From Chionis minor (Eukaryota; Chordata; Aves; Charadriiformes; Chionididae), in the NCBI GenBank assembly GCA_013398295.1, contig VZSF01003599.1:1-64000 (forward strand): a DNA stretch of 64,000 nt, in the 5' to 3' direction. Within the stretch, counting starts at the first letter, position 1; every line of letters starts with the position of its first letter. A program made the position numbers and the translations under genes. Shown one piece after another: positions 36,201 through 49,900 of the stretch. The notes under the pieces were generated by a model. The model ran no database searches. It was not told the DNA's origin and saw only the letters and a list, made by a program, of their open reading frames with translations.

Positions 36201-39200
36201 CGTATGCTCTCGCCTGTATGATGAGGTAAGTCAGTATTTATTTTAAACAGTTAAGTGCAACACAAAGGGGACATAAACCAGTTTTACAATCTTACGGCCT
36301 GTTCCCGGAACTCTTGCAAGTGATATGAAGAATCCTGTCAGGTGTATAGTCCTGAACTTCCTCGTGTGGTGGACAGTTGTGTTCTGTTGCTTTAGGACAG
36401 GGAAGTCCTTGAGTTCTTGTGTCTTGAACAGGTCTACTGTAGTGTTCTTGTGGTGGTGTGCTCTCACATGTGTTAGGAGTCCTGGCTGCTTCTGAGGAGT
36501 CTGCTAATATATTGCCTTCAGCTTTAGGATTGTGCTGGTAGAATATCCTCTTGATTTTGTAAATGCTGGCATGCAGTCAAGTTCATGTTTATGTTCCCTG
36601 ACTTAGCTTACCTGATAAGCACACCTGTTCCACTCTGGTTTTGTAGAACTAGTTATGGAAGTCTCTGCAATCAGGTGGAGGCTTGAAATATCTCTGAGGG
36701 AGCGGTAGTGGGTGAGTGTGGTCACAGATGGAATACCAGACCATGCCACAGGGTTGCTTTGAGATAAAGGTGACTTCGAAGTTCTTCCAAATGGAGGGCA
36801 AAGCTGGAGCCCTTATACCATCCTAGTGTAGGATATCGACATCACTCTGCAGTTTTCCATCTGGGCAAGATGATGGACTAATTACTTCAAAAGCTTGATG
36901 AAGAGGAAACTTCCTGGGACTTAGTAGAGAGGGGACTGGACTTGTATCTTAATCCCTGGAGGCCATCTGTTCCAAGAACAACCGGAGTACTGCCAGTTCT
37001 GCAGAGGAAACTGGTAAGTTTCTTTTGCCTTTTCCTGTTTTACAAATTTCTGTATGGTGTGCTGTGATACATTTAGTGCTTCTGCCTGCCATGAAACTGC
37101 ATGTTCAGGTGTCTTAATGTGACCCATCATTTCAAAGAGTGAATTCAGCAAGAATGTAAGAACTAGCCAGCTTTTTGAAGTATGTGGTCTGAAGACTGTA
37201 AGCACTTAATCTTATACTTATTTTTCTATAATGGCAGTTTAAAATCTGATCGGGTTGTATATGGATATTGTCTTATTTTCTCTAAGTTTTCTGTGTTGCT
37301 AGCAAGGCTATCTTTCTAAATTTCCACATGATTGACGAATGTCAATTGTCCTTAGCAGGCAGTTCAGAAGAGTTATTTTGTACTCTTGTCTGTACTGAGC
37401 AAGCTGGACAGTAACACTTCTTGTTTTCATCCCTTACAGGAATGGTACTCCTGGAAGTCTGTCCCTCCAGGCACCACCAATGGCTGTTGAACTGGAAGGG
37501 GGACTGAAGCAAGTGATGATGGCATGAAAATAGATGTTTCCTGAGGATCAGGAGCAAGAAGATAGGGATGTCTAGGAAGGCTTTAACTAGATTACTTGTG
37601 AGCTTCTAGCCCCCTGCGTGCCTGTTCTACAATGGTCTTGCTGTGATGCGAGATCCTAAAACATGAGTCAGCTGATAGACAAGTATTGCAGAAGAAGATA
37701 CTTGTCTCACTCTTCATGGACATTGTCGTTTGCCTCTAACTTTTCCTTAGTGTCAGCTTCAAGGCTTGACTCCAGCTTTGCTGAGCCCCAAAGCTGGCTT
37801 GCTCTTAGTCCTTACCATTGGTCCATTTCTGTTATATGTCAGGAAGACACGCTGGTCATAGTAACCGAGCTGTTCTGTGGTAGCTAAAGAGCTGAAAATT
37901 TTGATTTGAAGCGTCTTACAACTTGATCCCTGCTGCTTGTTGGAAGGGACCATTATGATTTGAGGAAAATAAATTTCTTCATGAACCGGAGTTGACTCCT
38001 TTGTTCCCAGCCAGTGTCTACTTTCACAGGTCATTCTAAAAAAAAAAAACTTTGTGCTTACAGGTAGCTGGTATTTTATATAAACTTAATATGAGGTTTT
38101 AAGTATTTGATGTAGACATGCTCATGTCACTCTATAGCAATTGATATCCATGTCACTTTTGAAGAGAACAAAGGTACTTGCAGTATACAAAGCTATCCTG
38201 GTGTGGCAGAACTGGTGTTATGTCAAGTTACAAGTAGCTGTTGATTCGTTTAAATGAGGAATGTAGTCTAAACTTGCTTTGCTTTTTGCTACAAGAAGCA
38301 CCTGACAGCTGTTGCTGTGGATGGGCTGCATTGAGTGTTCTGATAGTATCTCCTCTCTAGCTTTTCACGAGGCATGCTGTTTTGCTCTTCAGGTCATCCG
38401 GAACATCCCATGTAGCACTGGAAGGTGAGGATTATCTGTCCCATAGCAATGGTGAAATTCATTCTTAAAGGTACAGTCCCTGCTTAGGGCGAGCAGAGTC
38501 TCTGGGGCATGGGAATACAGGGTTCTAGCACAACTAGCAAAACACTTTGAAGAGGGAGAAATGCAGTAGAAGTGTAGACAGAGGACATTGCTAATGCAAT
38601 GCTTGTTTGTAGCAGCTGAGGCTGGGGAAGTGGTCACTGATTAGCTGCTGTGAAGAGCAGTTGTGGAACAGAGCGTGTGGCACGGGAGTACAGATGATAC
38701 TTGGCATGTTTGCTGAACTGCACAAATTGGCCTTGTGTGCCTTGGTGCTGCTGTGAGTAGGAGTAAAGCCTTACTCATTTAATGAGGGCTGCAGTCAGCA
38801 GTACTGTGGGCTGCACTTCTTTCCCTTTCCTGTAGACTTGCTGAGCGTTTGTTGGGACTGTATGAAGTGAAAGGCTTGTTGCAGAGCTCTGCATTTTCAT
38901 AGACTTGTTGGAACTGGGATCTAGCTGGGATCTTCCACTAAATAATTAGCAGACCTGGAGTTTCTGTTTCTTGCTGAGAACTTACCTTTAAGGGAGAGAT
39001 CAGGTTGTTCGTGTAACAAAGTGCCACTACCAAAGAAATTTGGCTTACCTAGGAGTCTTAAGTGTTACTTGATGCTCCATTATTTTCTACTTGTGTACAT
39101 GAGTCCAGCACCTTATGCTGGTGGAGCTCTTTGACAAGGTCTTCCACTTCAGGAAAAAACAAATAGGATTGTATTAGATGTTGTCCTGGAAAATGTTGAA

Positions 39201-42200
39201 AACATTCTGCTTGCTTTTTTTCAAGCTAAGGAAGTCAGTTTTAAGAGTGGCTTCTAATTACTGCAGCACATATGTTGGTAGAAAAATTCTGCAGCCTGAG
39301 TTCATAAACTGTAACTGTTGTAACTCGGTTCTGGCTAACTGTTATGAGCAAAAGAATATACTTGAGTTCCCCTTTTTAGAAAATTCATTTGAAATAAGGT
39401 AATACAATAGAACTTCCACACGAGCTTTAGCTTCTCTTATAAAAACTAATTTTAGGATTGCCTCCAGTAATACATATACTGCACATCTCAAAGCACAAAT
39501 ATATTAGCTTCTCTGGGATGGGAGCTATTTTGAGTTCTATCTGGCTTTCAGAAGAGCCCTTGATTTGGTCTGAAAGAATGCTGTTTCTGTAATGCATGTG
39601 CAGTCCATGAGAGAACCTGAGGATATAAACTGAGTGTTTCAAAAACACAACTATGAAATAAAGTTTCAATTTAAAGATTACAAAATACGTGTGCTGTTGG
39701 GCAGTTGAATCTCTAAGCAGTGGGGCATTTTGGAAGGAATTTACCTTTCTGGCTAATGCTGAGGGGCTCTTTACCTATCACTGATTAAAGGTATAGTCTT
39801 AACTGTGGCTTCTCAAGGGGCAACTTAATATTTTGAGGATTAATTAGTTCAAGATGGGGAAAGCTGTTTCAGCTGAACATGTTTTTGTGACTTTTCACTG
39901 CAGTTTTTCAACTTTTTGTGTGTCTTAGTCCTAAATGAGGAATTACTTATTGGGTTGTTGGACGCTCTGTTTAGAAAACAGCAAATCAAGGATGGTAGAA
40001 ATGTGTGCTCTCACAGTTTGTAGTACAATATTTGTTAGTTGTAGAGGTTAACAGCTGTACTTTCACATTCTGCATGAAACCCTGGAGTACTTAAATGTTT
40101 ACTGCAGCTTGATTCTAAAAAATGGAGAATTGGAATAAAAAGCTAACTTTAGTTACATTTGACTGTACAGTTCACTTAGTCTGGGGTTAACTTGAATTAC
40201 CATTGTCTTAAGTTCCTGATGTTGGTCTTCTGTACCTTATGACTCATGCTGGGGAAAAATGGGCACTTGCACCTTCCTGTGCTTTAATTTTCTTTTAAGA
40301 GGGAGGCTGGCGTGTATGGCCTGGGAGAGCTGCAATGTGCTGTAGCTCAGTCCCTGCTCAGGATGTTCCCAGAGGGAAAACCACAGCGTTCACTGTGGTT
40401 TGTGTGTATCTTGTGGTCTGGATGTAACCATAGTGGTTTGCTTCACTTGTGTGTTTAAGGCTGGTTCCAAGGTAGAACTGTCAGCAAGAACTTTTTTTAG
40501 TTTTGTTGTAATGATGTCTTTGCTTGTGGCAGTTCAAAAACAATTAATCTTTCCAGGCCTGTAATTACAGGATTTAATGTCTGTTTGCCATCTGTAAGCA
40601 GGGAGAAATGATTCTTGCCTAATAGAATATGTAAAGAGCTTAGAATTAATTAGCTGATATCTGTGTAATGTTCTGAAAAAGAAATTATATTACAGTTTTC
40701 CAGGAATGTATTTTTTTTTCAGGTGGTTGATACATCCAAAAGTATTGCAGATATCCCAGAATGGTTTAAAGGTAGCCGTCTGAACTATGCAGAAAATCTT
40801 CTGAAGCACAAGGACAATGACAAGATTGCACTGTATGCAGCAAGTAAGAAAGAATTAATGGCTTGTATTTATTTATAGTTCACAGGACTAGACCTTAAAA
40901 CAGCTCTGGTTTTTATGAAGCCTTGAAATAAACTGGCTTGGGTAAGGAGAAAAGAGGAAAATAAAGCCAGTAGCTCTGTAGAATCTGTGATACAGCTCTG
41001 CATAAACCAGCAAACCACGCTCTGGGAATATACATAGTTCTGAAAAGGCTCTGGCAAAGTAAATGAGGTTTTCTTAGAAAGTGCTTAACTGCATCAAGGT
41101 AGTGGAGATCATGCTGTGTTTAGCATAGCTCAATATTTGAGCTATTACTTCATATTTATCATAAATATGTTTAATGCTTGATTTCAGGAAGTATTTTGGT
41201 GCTGTTGCTTGATGCTATCCTTCCCTCTTATGCCTTTTATCTTAGGAATACTAAGGGCTACAGGGGATGCAGGTAGGAATAACTCTGCTTTTGGCAATAT
41301 AGAAAGGATGGACAGTTACATGCATGGAAGACTTGGAATTTCACTTTTTTGGGGCACTAAAGTTCAGTCTTAAATCTTCTCCAGTATAACAGAAAATTAA
41401 GTCTAGTAAAACCTGGGTATACTCAAAATGAGGATGGTAATGTTAAGACAATATCCCTATATCTGCTGACTTTGGTAACTTCAAAAAAAAATTGCTCTAA
41501 TCAGTTAATGGGATTAGCTTCTGCGCAGGTGTGTGAGTGCTTCCTTAGGGAGTTCTGTTCTGAGCTTCCCTTTTGCTGGACCTAATCCTTATCATAAGCC
41601 TGACCAAGTGGTGATGCTTCTTAATAGCTTAACAATAAACAATGCAGTCTTACAGCTCATTAGCAGAGAAAACTATGCAGAACTATGGATTGATTATGTA
41701 GGTGTTAAAAGTCTTAGTTTCTGATTTCTGATGCATGGGGATCAGTTTTTGAATCAACATACATGTTACTGTTTTTCTGATAGCTGTTTGAAAACAATGT
41801 GAGACAACAGAATAGTCCTCTGTAAGCTTACTGCTAAAGAAGAAATACTTATCTGTTCAATTTTACTACTTACAGGTGTTCAAAGAAGCCTCTCTGATCA
41901 TATAGATACAAAATCAACCATCAGTTCAGAGAGAATGGGAAAATCTGTGACCCAGTTTTAGTATAATAAGAATTGATCTGGTGAAGTCTGATAGAGATGA
42001 GACTTGTAACAGAACGTGGTTTTCAAAGTGATGATCTCAAAACTTGAAAGTGATGAGTTCATTAGAAAAGCTTCTTCTGTATTATTTAACAGAGGAAAAA
42101 AATCAATGTAGTTAAGTACATCTTGTGCAATAACTCAAAGCCAAACACTTAGTAAGTCAGCTTTGAATGTATGTAGAATTGATGTGATTGATTTGTTAAT

Positions 42201-43919
42201 GTTAAAAGCTAAACAGGCAACTTGAGAAAAAGGTGGAGTTAAATACTTTCAGTTCAAATTATTGAAGGAATTATTATTAACTTAGTGAATTATTTGGTTT
42301 GACATGTGATTACATTGTCCCTGTAGATCTTGTTTTGTGTTAGGAAGTCATGAGGTGTATTGGAGTCTCACTGCTGTGTCACATAGATGTGATACTGACA
42401 GGGGCAAAATAATTTTCCTGTTGAACGCTGTCTCAGCCCTGGAGTGAGCACACTTCTCTGCAATGAACAGACTTCCACCTGCATTTGTTTTCATGACCTT
42501 CTGCTGTATTTAATCTTCTTAAGATCTCTTAAGTCAGAGTATTTTTTGTTAACCCCTCACTGCTAGGTCAGAGTGGTGTTTGGGGAACCTGTGTCAGATT
42601 TGTGTGTTCACCAGGGATGATTCTGTGGGAGCAGTGTGGGTGTATAGAGCACAGGTGTGTAAATGTAACTTTCCTAAACAATTTCACTTGTCACTGGTTC
42701 CCACTGTGAATCTTAGTTGTGGCTCCCTTCTCCTGGGGGCTCTAATCATGAAGCAAGATTGGAGTCCTGTTCTCTGTTGTTCTGTGGGAACACAGAATCT
42801 GTCAGCAGTCCCTGCTCAGCTTATGAACTATATGTTACACTGATTTCTGTGGTGTTTCCCCTCACAACCTGCTCTTTTGTTCCATGTAGGCCTACATTTA
42901 CTGAGATAGAAGTCTTAAGAAGGCAAAAGAGTAAAAATACTGTTCCCTGCTTGAGGAGAACAAACTGATAACTGTTCTGCAAGGACCTGCTGTACCAGGG
43001 CATGCAGTACATCTTGTTGCAACATCCTTGGCATATGTTTTTTCATAAGTGCTGGACACTGGAATCAGGACAGGCCAAATGGTTTGCAGGAGTCACATTG
43101 AGGAAGTACAGGAAGGGACCTTTAAGATGACAAACTTTGCCTTTCATAACATTTAGACTTGTTCATTTTGTTTCACGAGTGATTTAATAACAGCTTATGT
43201 AACATGACATTCAGTACAAAAATGAAAACACCCTGCAGATCTTTTCAGAGATGAATGGAGTCCAGTTTAGTTTATTTGCTTTGTGGTTTGCTGGCAAATA
43301 CAGATGTTGGAAAAGCATATTTAAAGTCAGACCTTAGTTAACTGTATGTACATGATTTTCTAGTCAACGGTGACTTGCTGTAAGAAAACCTAAAGTTGGC
43401 AATTTGCTGCTTTCTAGAAATTTGCTGCTAATAAGAAAACTGAGCAAAAAGGGAAAATGAGGTGGTTCTTTCCATGTTAGAAAGTAGCCTTGGTGAGTGT
43501 AATCTATGTCATGAGTGCTCTTTGAGAACACACCTTTCACTAGTGAATACTTTGCATTTGCGCAGATGTGTGTTTCTGTCTTTAAAAATGTCCTGGTACC
43601 TGCTGAATGAATGTTGCTGATTAATACTCGATTCCCATTAAAAAGAATTTGGTACAGCATAAGAGGAACTTGAAAAGCAAAAGGCATAATTATTAGCGGA
43701 AACACTTTTAGAATTGCTTCCTGTTCCTTCCAGAGTTAGTTGTTTGTACTAGACTCTATGTTGCAGTGCGTAATTTCTGACTGGTTGTTTTAATCCTTTC
43801 CTCAGAGGAAGGCAAAGAAGAAATCTTGAAAGTTACTTTTGAAGAACTGAGACAGGCTGTAGCTTTGTATGCTGCAGCCATGAGGAAGATGGGGGTAAAA
43901 GTAGGCGACAGAGTTGTGG
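32822..43919 (+). CDS. AACS: AACS exons 1-4: N-terminal ACAS_N-like region
   Basis: Exon 1 encodes [17 protein letters not shown] and the [13 protein letters not shown] segment. Exon 2 encodes [17 protein letters not shown]. Exon 3 encodes [20 protein letters not shown] and NYAENLL. Exon 4 encodes [11 protein letters not shown] and [13 protein letters not shown]. These match the acetyl-CoA-synthetase N-terminal domain and the start of the AMP-binding domain in order and spacing. The join of exons 3 and 4 gives Lys where human has Arg in the A-R/K-EGKEE motif. Confidence 0.94.
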
Positions 43920-46900
43920 GTGAGTAACTTTTTTTTTTAAGGGACAAGAGGTAAAATTTTCTTGAAATATGCAAGTGAGTAATCGAGGTTATAGAAACAC
44001 GAATATGAAATACTATTTCAGGGAAACATTCTAAAGAAAAAACTCTTATGCTGCTCTATTTACATTTGTATGAAGTGTGCTTCTAGAGGGAAGGAACCTG
44101 GGTTAGCCTGCAAGTTCTTTAGCACTGGAGGGGGAAGGAAAATGCCTCATTCATAGCTTCACTGTGGTCTGCTTCGTAAGTGCTCAGTGGAAGTGATGGG
44201 GACTTTGCATCTAGCTGAGCCTTGAATCACAGGGTCTGGCACATGCACATGGGGGCAATCTTGGATTTCTTGAACTCAAAAAATTCTGATTTCCTGTCAT
44301 AAGACCATCATGTGGATTTTTCTATATAAACAGGTTTTTGTCTTCTCAACAGCTTGTACAGTATACAGTCCAGACATAGAAAGGAGTTGCTGGCCTCAGT
44401 CCATTTATTTTTAAATTGCTGGGTTTGATCTTCCATCTGAGCCGTGTCACTCTGCACTTCCTGTGCTCTGTAACGTACACTGTTGCACCACAATGACAGA
44501 ACTAAAGTCAGCACTGCAATATCCTTGAAGCTCCTTGACTCCTACCTGTAGTTCTGCTGATGTGCATAACCATCTTACTACTGGAATCACATGTTCTTTG
44601 AGCAATACTTGGCCATTGTCCTAAGTATGTGTAAAATCTTATATGATGCAAGCACAAAGTGATGAAACTATTTGTTTTCTGCATGTTACAAACCAGAACT
44701 CAAACCCATGTCTTCAGAAAGAGAAGGGTATGCGTTACTGTTTTTATTAAACCCAGAAAGTAAAATATACTTGAGAGGAAGAAAATACTGCTTTCTAGGG
44801 TAACAGATGTGATACTGATGCCTAAGTATGACCAGGCATAGTCACATTTAATGGGAACACTCATTCTGAATTAAGATCAAACAATTTTATCTACAGGAGA
44901 TCGTTTTGTGTTCTGCGGTGTGAATGAAAGTTCTGTCTGCAACCTGATTAACACTGCTTAACTCCTGGAATCAAAACCAGTTAGAAATACTACACTTGGG
45001 AAGAGACAAAATACAATGCTATTTTGTGCTCATCTTGTGAGCAGTTCTTATTAAGGTATACTATGCAGAAGAAATGTGTCCTGTAGCTGGAGAAAATGTG
45101 CTATTGAAATATAGTTGTAGACAGTGGTGCTAATAATGCTATTATTTTACTAACAGTCCCTTTAAATCTTGTTTGTTGTTTTGGCAGCTGGCTCACCACC
45201 TTTTTAAATTAAAAAGCATGGCTCATACTCTTGAATAAGATTGTACAAATAAAATATTATGCTTTAGATACTGCCTATTTTTATTTATGCAGGGTTTTTA
45301 TGTGCCTGTGCAAGGTAGCAATTCAGGGTTTCCCTTGAAAATTCATCCTTAATGTCAGGGCTTCCTTCCAAAGAAAGGGTAGGATTTTAATCGTGGACTT
45401 TGCCCTGCTCTTGGGAGAGAAAATGTGCATGTTGACTCCAATAGGAAGCCTGGAAGGATTTTTATGATCTCTGAGAAGGCAGAAATTGTGGTCTCTGGTG
45501 TTACTGTTGTTTAAAAAACAAAGAACAAATGAAAAAGGAAACAAATACATTGAAAAACACTTTTTGGAGTGAAGCTCCTGTCATTTTGAGTAAGCTGCAG
45601 TCTTTTTCTTCCCCCCCTCCCTTGATCTTCTTGTGCATTTCCTGAGCAAAAGTTTCCTGTCTGACACTTCCAGAGCAGAGACCTTTCTGCCAGCTGCTGT
45701 AGGTACCAAGTGTCTGTGCTGGACCCCTCCAATTGCTTAAGCACATCTTTTCGAGCAGTTATAGCTCACTTGTGAGAGCTAGCTTGCATTGTGCTTGGAG
45801 TCCTTAAAAGCCCTTTACTTTTGATAGCAGAAAAGGTTAATGAATCTAGGCAACCTCTTTGTTAAAATAGTGGTATGGTTTTGGGCTCAGGTAGAGATTT
45901 TTAAATTATCCAGAGTCTTCACGTGCTTTTTTTTTCCTTCTGGGCAACTTCTGATATTCTGCTTTTTTTCAACTCTGCCCTCCTACCTCAGCTGGTGAGA
46001 GATTCTTTTCTGTATAATATTCAGTCAGGTGAAGACGTATCAGCTCCCATCAGTTGAGCTGTTGTGCATTTTCTCCATCCTTCCCTTCCCCTGGTGCCCC
46101 CAGTCCCACACTCCTGACTCTGACAGATTGCCTTGCCTTGAGCAGCAGCCTGTATCTAGGGAGAGCTTCCCAGTGAAAGGCATCCGATGGGATTTTTAAC
46201 AGCCATCCAGCTATTTAGAGAGATAGAAATCTGTATATGTTAAATTGGGTTTCAAGGTCTTTCATATGTTTCTCTTGGAGGATATTGGCAGCTCTTGGAA
46301 GAGCTGAAATGTGACATCAGTCAGGGGTTGAGGCTGCAGGCTGTTCTCCAAACCCCAAACTGAAATAGGGGAGAGATCTTAAGTGTTGGGTGGGAAAGTT
46401 CAAGTCATACACCCACTTGTGGTACCAAAGATCAGGCTCTCCAAAGCTTGCTGAAAATCTACTGGGACCTAGATTTTTCCCAAATTTATCGCAGATTGCG
46501 GAAGGAAGGGTGCTTCTTCATGTGGTTTATAGCAGTAATACAGGACATGCTTTTACTGTTTCTGAAAAATTGGCTTTTAAGTGGAAGGGAGATATTTTAT
46601 TAATTTTATTATAGTTGCCTAGCACCCAGTCAGCCTGCCAGGCTGATGTCCTTTGTCTCTTTCTCTTAAAATAGCTTAAAATCTTGGCCTGTTAGAATTA
46701 TACACAAGACATGAATACTGTGTTCTTGTGAATTTCCTCTCCATGCTTTACTGCCTCTGAGACAAGACTACTTTAACTTTTCATTATGCTTAACATATCC
46801 CCTAGTTTGTTCAATACAATTCATGGTTGCATCATGACAGTAATAGTATGTTAAAGTTGGAGGTGGGTGAATGTGGGCAGACAAGCAGCAATGTCAGCAC

Positions 46901-49900
46901 TCTTTCAGCTTGATTTCATCCTAGCCTTCCCTTTCCATCACTAAGGAGATAGTACTTAATAGTAAACATAATTGAAGCAGATGTGTGGTGAAACATAACT
47001 CTTCTAAAGACATCTTGCAGTACTGCCAGTGGTGCTTGAACAGCTGGAAGAAACAGATAGGATACCCAGTGCAAGCTACACAAATCCACATGGGAAGTGC
47101 TCGTGGTCACCCACTGGCCATCTGGTTGGCAAATAACTACTGCAGCACGAATGAAATAAAACAGGGGCTATCTGTGTTTTTCATCTCCAGATAAGTTGCT
47201 TCTATTATATCCCTGTAGCCAGCTTTGTTGTATTACAAGTCAGCAGTTAAAAACAAACTAATCTTCCCCCTGTGTTCACACAAAAAATCCTCAACAAAAC
47301 ATCAATGAGTAACATTGTTTAAAGCTGGTATTTTATCTATAGTAACTGTATTAGCCCTAGTTGCTTACGTGGGTTTTAAAGCTAGCTTTGTAAGAAGATT
47401 AGCATGTTACTAATAGCCTCAGGCCACAGTAATGTTATGTAGAATGACCACTTTAAAGGCCTACGTGAGTATAAAATGGTACACTAACAGCAAAAAGAAA
47501 AAACTCAGTCTGGTCTTTGAATGCTCTTCTGTTTTAGAGCTGGTATAGATCTATAGTATAAGCCATTGAGAGGATATTTCAGCTGCAGCTCCCTCCTTTC
47601 CTCCTAATGCAGTCTTTCAAAGCTTGAACTACATCTTTGGTGCAGGGTCCAAGTTTGTGGGATTTTTCAATCAGATTAATATGAATATTTGGATGCCTCT
47701 GTTTACTCTCCAAGTATGCATTTATTCTACTTTATGAAGGCATCAGATACTTGCAGGGAATGTGTTCTCAGCACTCTGAGAAATGAGACTTTTGGTATAT
47801 TTCCTAGTGTGATTATACCAGAAATTTTTGGACTACAGTTTCCACCTATTCTGTTGATAAAGTACTGTAGTAAAAATAAGCAAATCTATAATCTGTGTAT
47901 GCTAGATTAAGTAAATAGCAACTGACAGGAAATTCTGTCCTGAGCAGATCAGGCAGTAAGTGCCTCTTAAAAGAAATCCATACAGTGTTTTTAAGATATC
48001 ACTTGTCCTGATTAGAGATTTGTCACAGGTTTTATGTCAAAGTTTTTACTTCTTTGTCCTTATGGAGACTTCAGACATACTTATGAGTCAGGAGGAGTGC
48101 TGCTAGGACCCTTGGTATGTCATACTCTGAATTCCTGGTTGCTGGGTTCCTTATTCCTGTCTTGAGGCCTCTGTTCAATTGCTTTCTAGTTCACCCAAAG
48201 AGTATGAAGATCCTCCTCTTTCTAGTAACAGAAGGTAGTTTCCACCTTTCTTACCAGCTTGAAGAAAGGGGTTAGTTAAGATACAGGGATAGAGTAGTAC
48301 CTTCTGTAGACTTTACCCATGTTGACAAATGCTAGTTTTGATCCTCAGCTGAAATATCGTTGTGTCAAGGAACATGGAGGCTCTAATTAAATATATGAAC
48401 AAACATATGATGAATATTTAAATGAGCTATACCGTTATTCTTCTGTAGTACAGATCTTCTGTATGCAGGTCACTGCTCTGATCCTTGATGTGGATCCAGC
48501 TAAAAAAGTTGGATTTCTCATCTTTGTCAGCATTTCTCTTCCCCAAGTTTTAGACACTTATGACCTGTGTCAGCCTGCTGCGTGCTTTGGGGAGTCATTG
48601 ATGTCTCCAGAGGCACAGTCAAATGCAGGGAGTTTTACATACATGGCAGTTGCTGTAATTGGTTTGCAGAATCTCTGATGTGGGAAAGAGAAATCATTTT
48701 CATTTCTGAGAATCAAGTTTTAATCTGAAAGACTGACAGGAGAAGCAGTTTGTGTCATTTAGAGTTGGGAGCTGTCGAGAGAAGCAACATGAATTCTTAC
48801 ATTGCGATGTTAGGAGGATCTCTCTCCAGAACAGAACCACATTCTTATTCATAATACCTGTGTTGGGGATTGTGACAAATACATGAAAAGCCCAGTGAGT
48901 GGGCTGGCTGCCTGCAATGATTGGGTAAAGATACAGAAATGCAGAGTGAGTTGCCTTGTAGGTTTCGTGTCTTTTGGCAGTTTTGGCTGATAGCCTCTAA
49001 AATTCAAACATCACCCCAAAGCCAACTGACAAATGAAAGTAGTGATTTAATTGTCTGGCTCACAATAAGCAGAGACTTGTGTCCTTGCGTTGAGGGCTTT
49101 TGTAGGAGTGGTGAAAAGGAGCACTTGCTTATAATAGAACTGATGCTTGTAAGCTATGGCAAGGTAATAACTGCTGCAAAGCCTTGAAGAGACATCTTTC
49201 AGTTTTCACTGCACTCTGACCCCCTGGTAATCCCATCCAAGAAATGCTCAGTGCAAATACTTGGCATCAATTAAAAAAGAACTGCTTCCATCACACAGAA
49301 TGACATTTTAGTCCGTTCTGGTTCATATATTTCAAATCATTGTTCAAGGAGGAAGACTTAAAGGAAAAATCACTAAAATTTTGGGGTGCTGTACTTTGTG
49401 TTATAAACCTTGACCCTGAGGGGGAAAATAGCAAAATAAACAACGCCTTTATGGGCTTGAGGTTTTGCTGTGCTTTATGTACTTAAGAACTTCACTAAAC
49501 AAAACACCACAACCTGTAGGCAGTTCTAGGGAGTAATTTATATCTTAATGTGGTATGAAGTTTTTATTCATGGTTGTAGCTTTTTCCAGAAATTGTTGTG
49601 CTTAAGCCATAATGATGTTTTCAAAGTTGCTATTCCCAAAAGCACAGCAGTTTGCAGATTAACAGAAGTGGTCAAGCTGGGTTAAGAAACTGATTTCACT
49701 AATTTTTGAATTGTGAAGGAAAAAATCTCAGTTTAAATTAGACTTAAATTTAAAGTCTACTTCGTAAAAAGTTGAAAGCTGATAGATTTTTTTTCTAAGC
49801 TGTGAAGACAGATTGGCAAAAATCAAGCTCAGTACCCTCCTACTTGATCAAGTTAATGTAACAAACTGCTACTGAGATCTGTGATCTTAGTGCCTATCAT

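Noticed and set aside
37500..37560. Possible box C/D snoRNA (TGATGA followed by CTGA) in AACS intron 2
   Set aside because: The spacing is only about 35 nt and no terminal stem is present.
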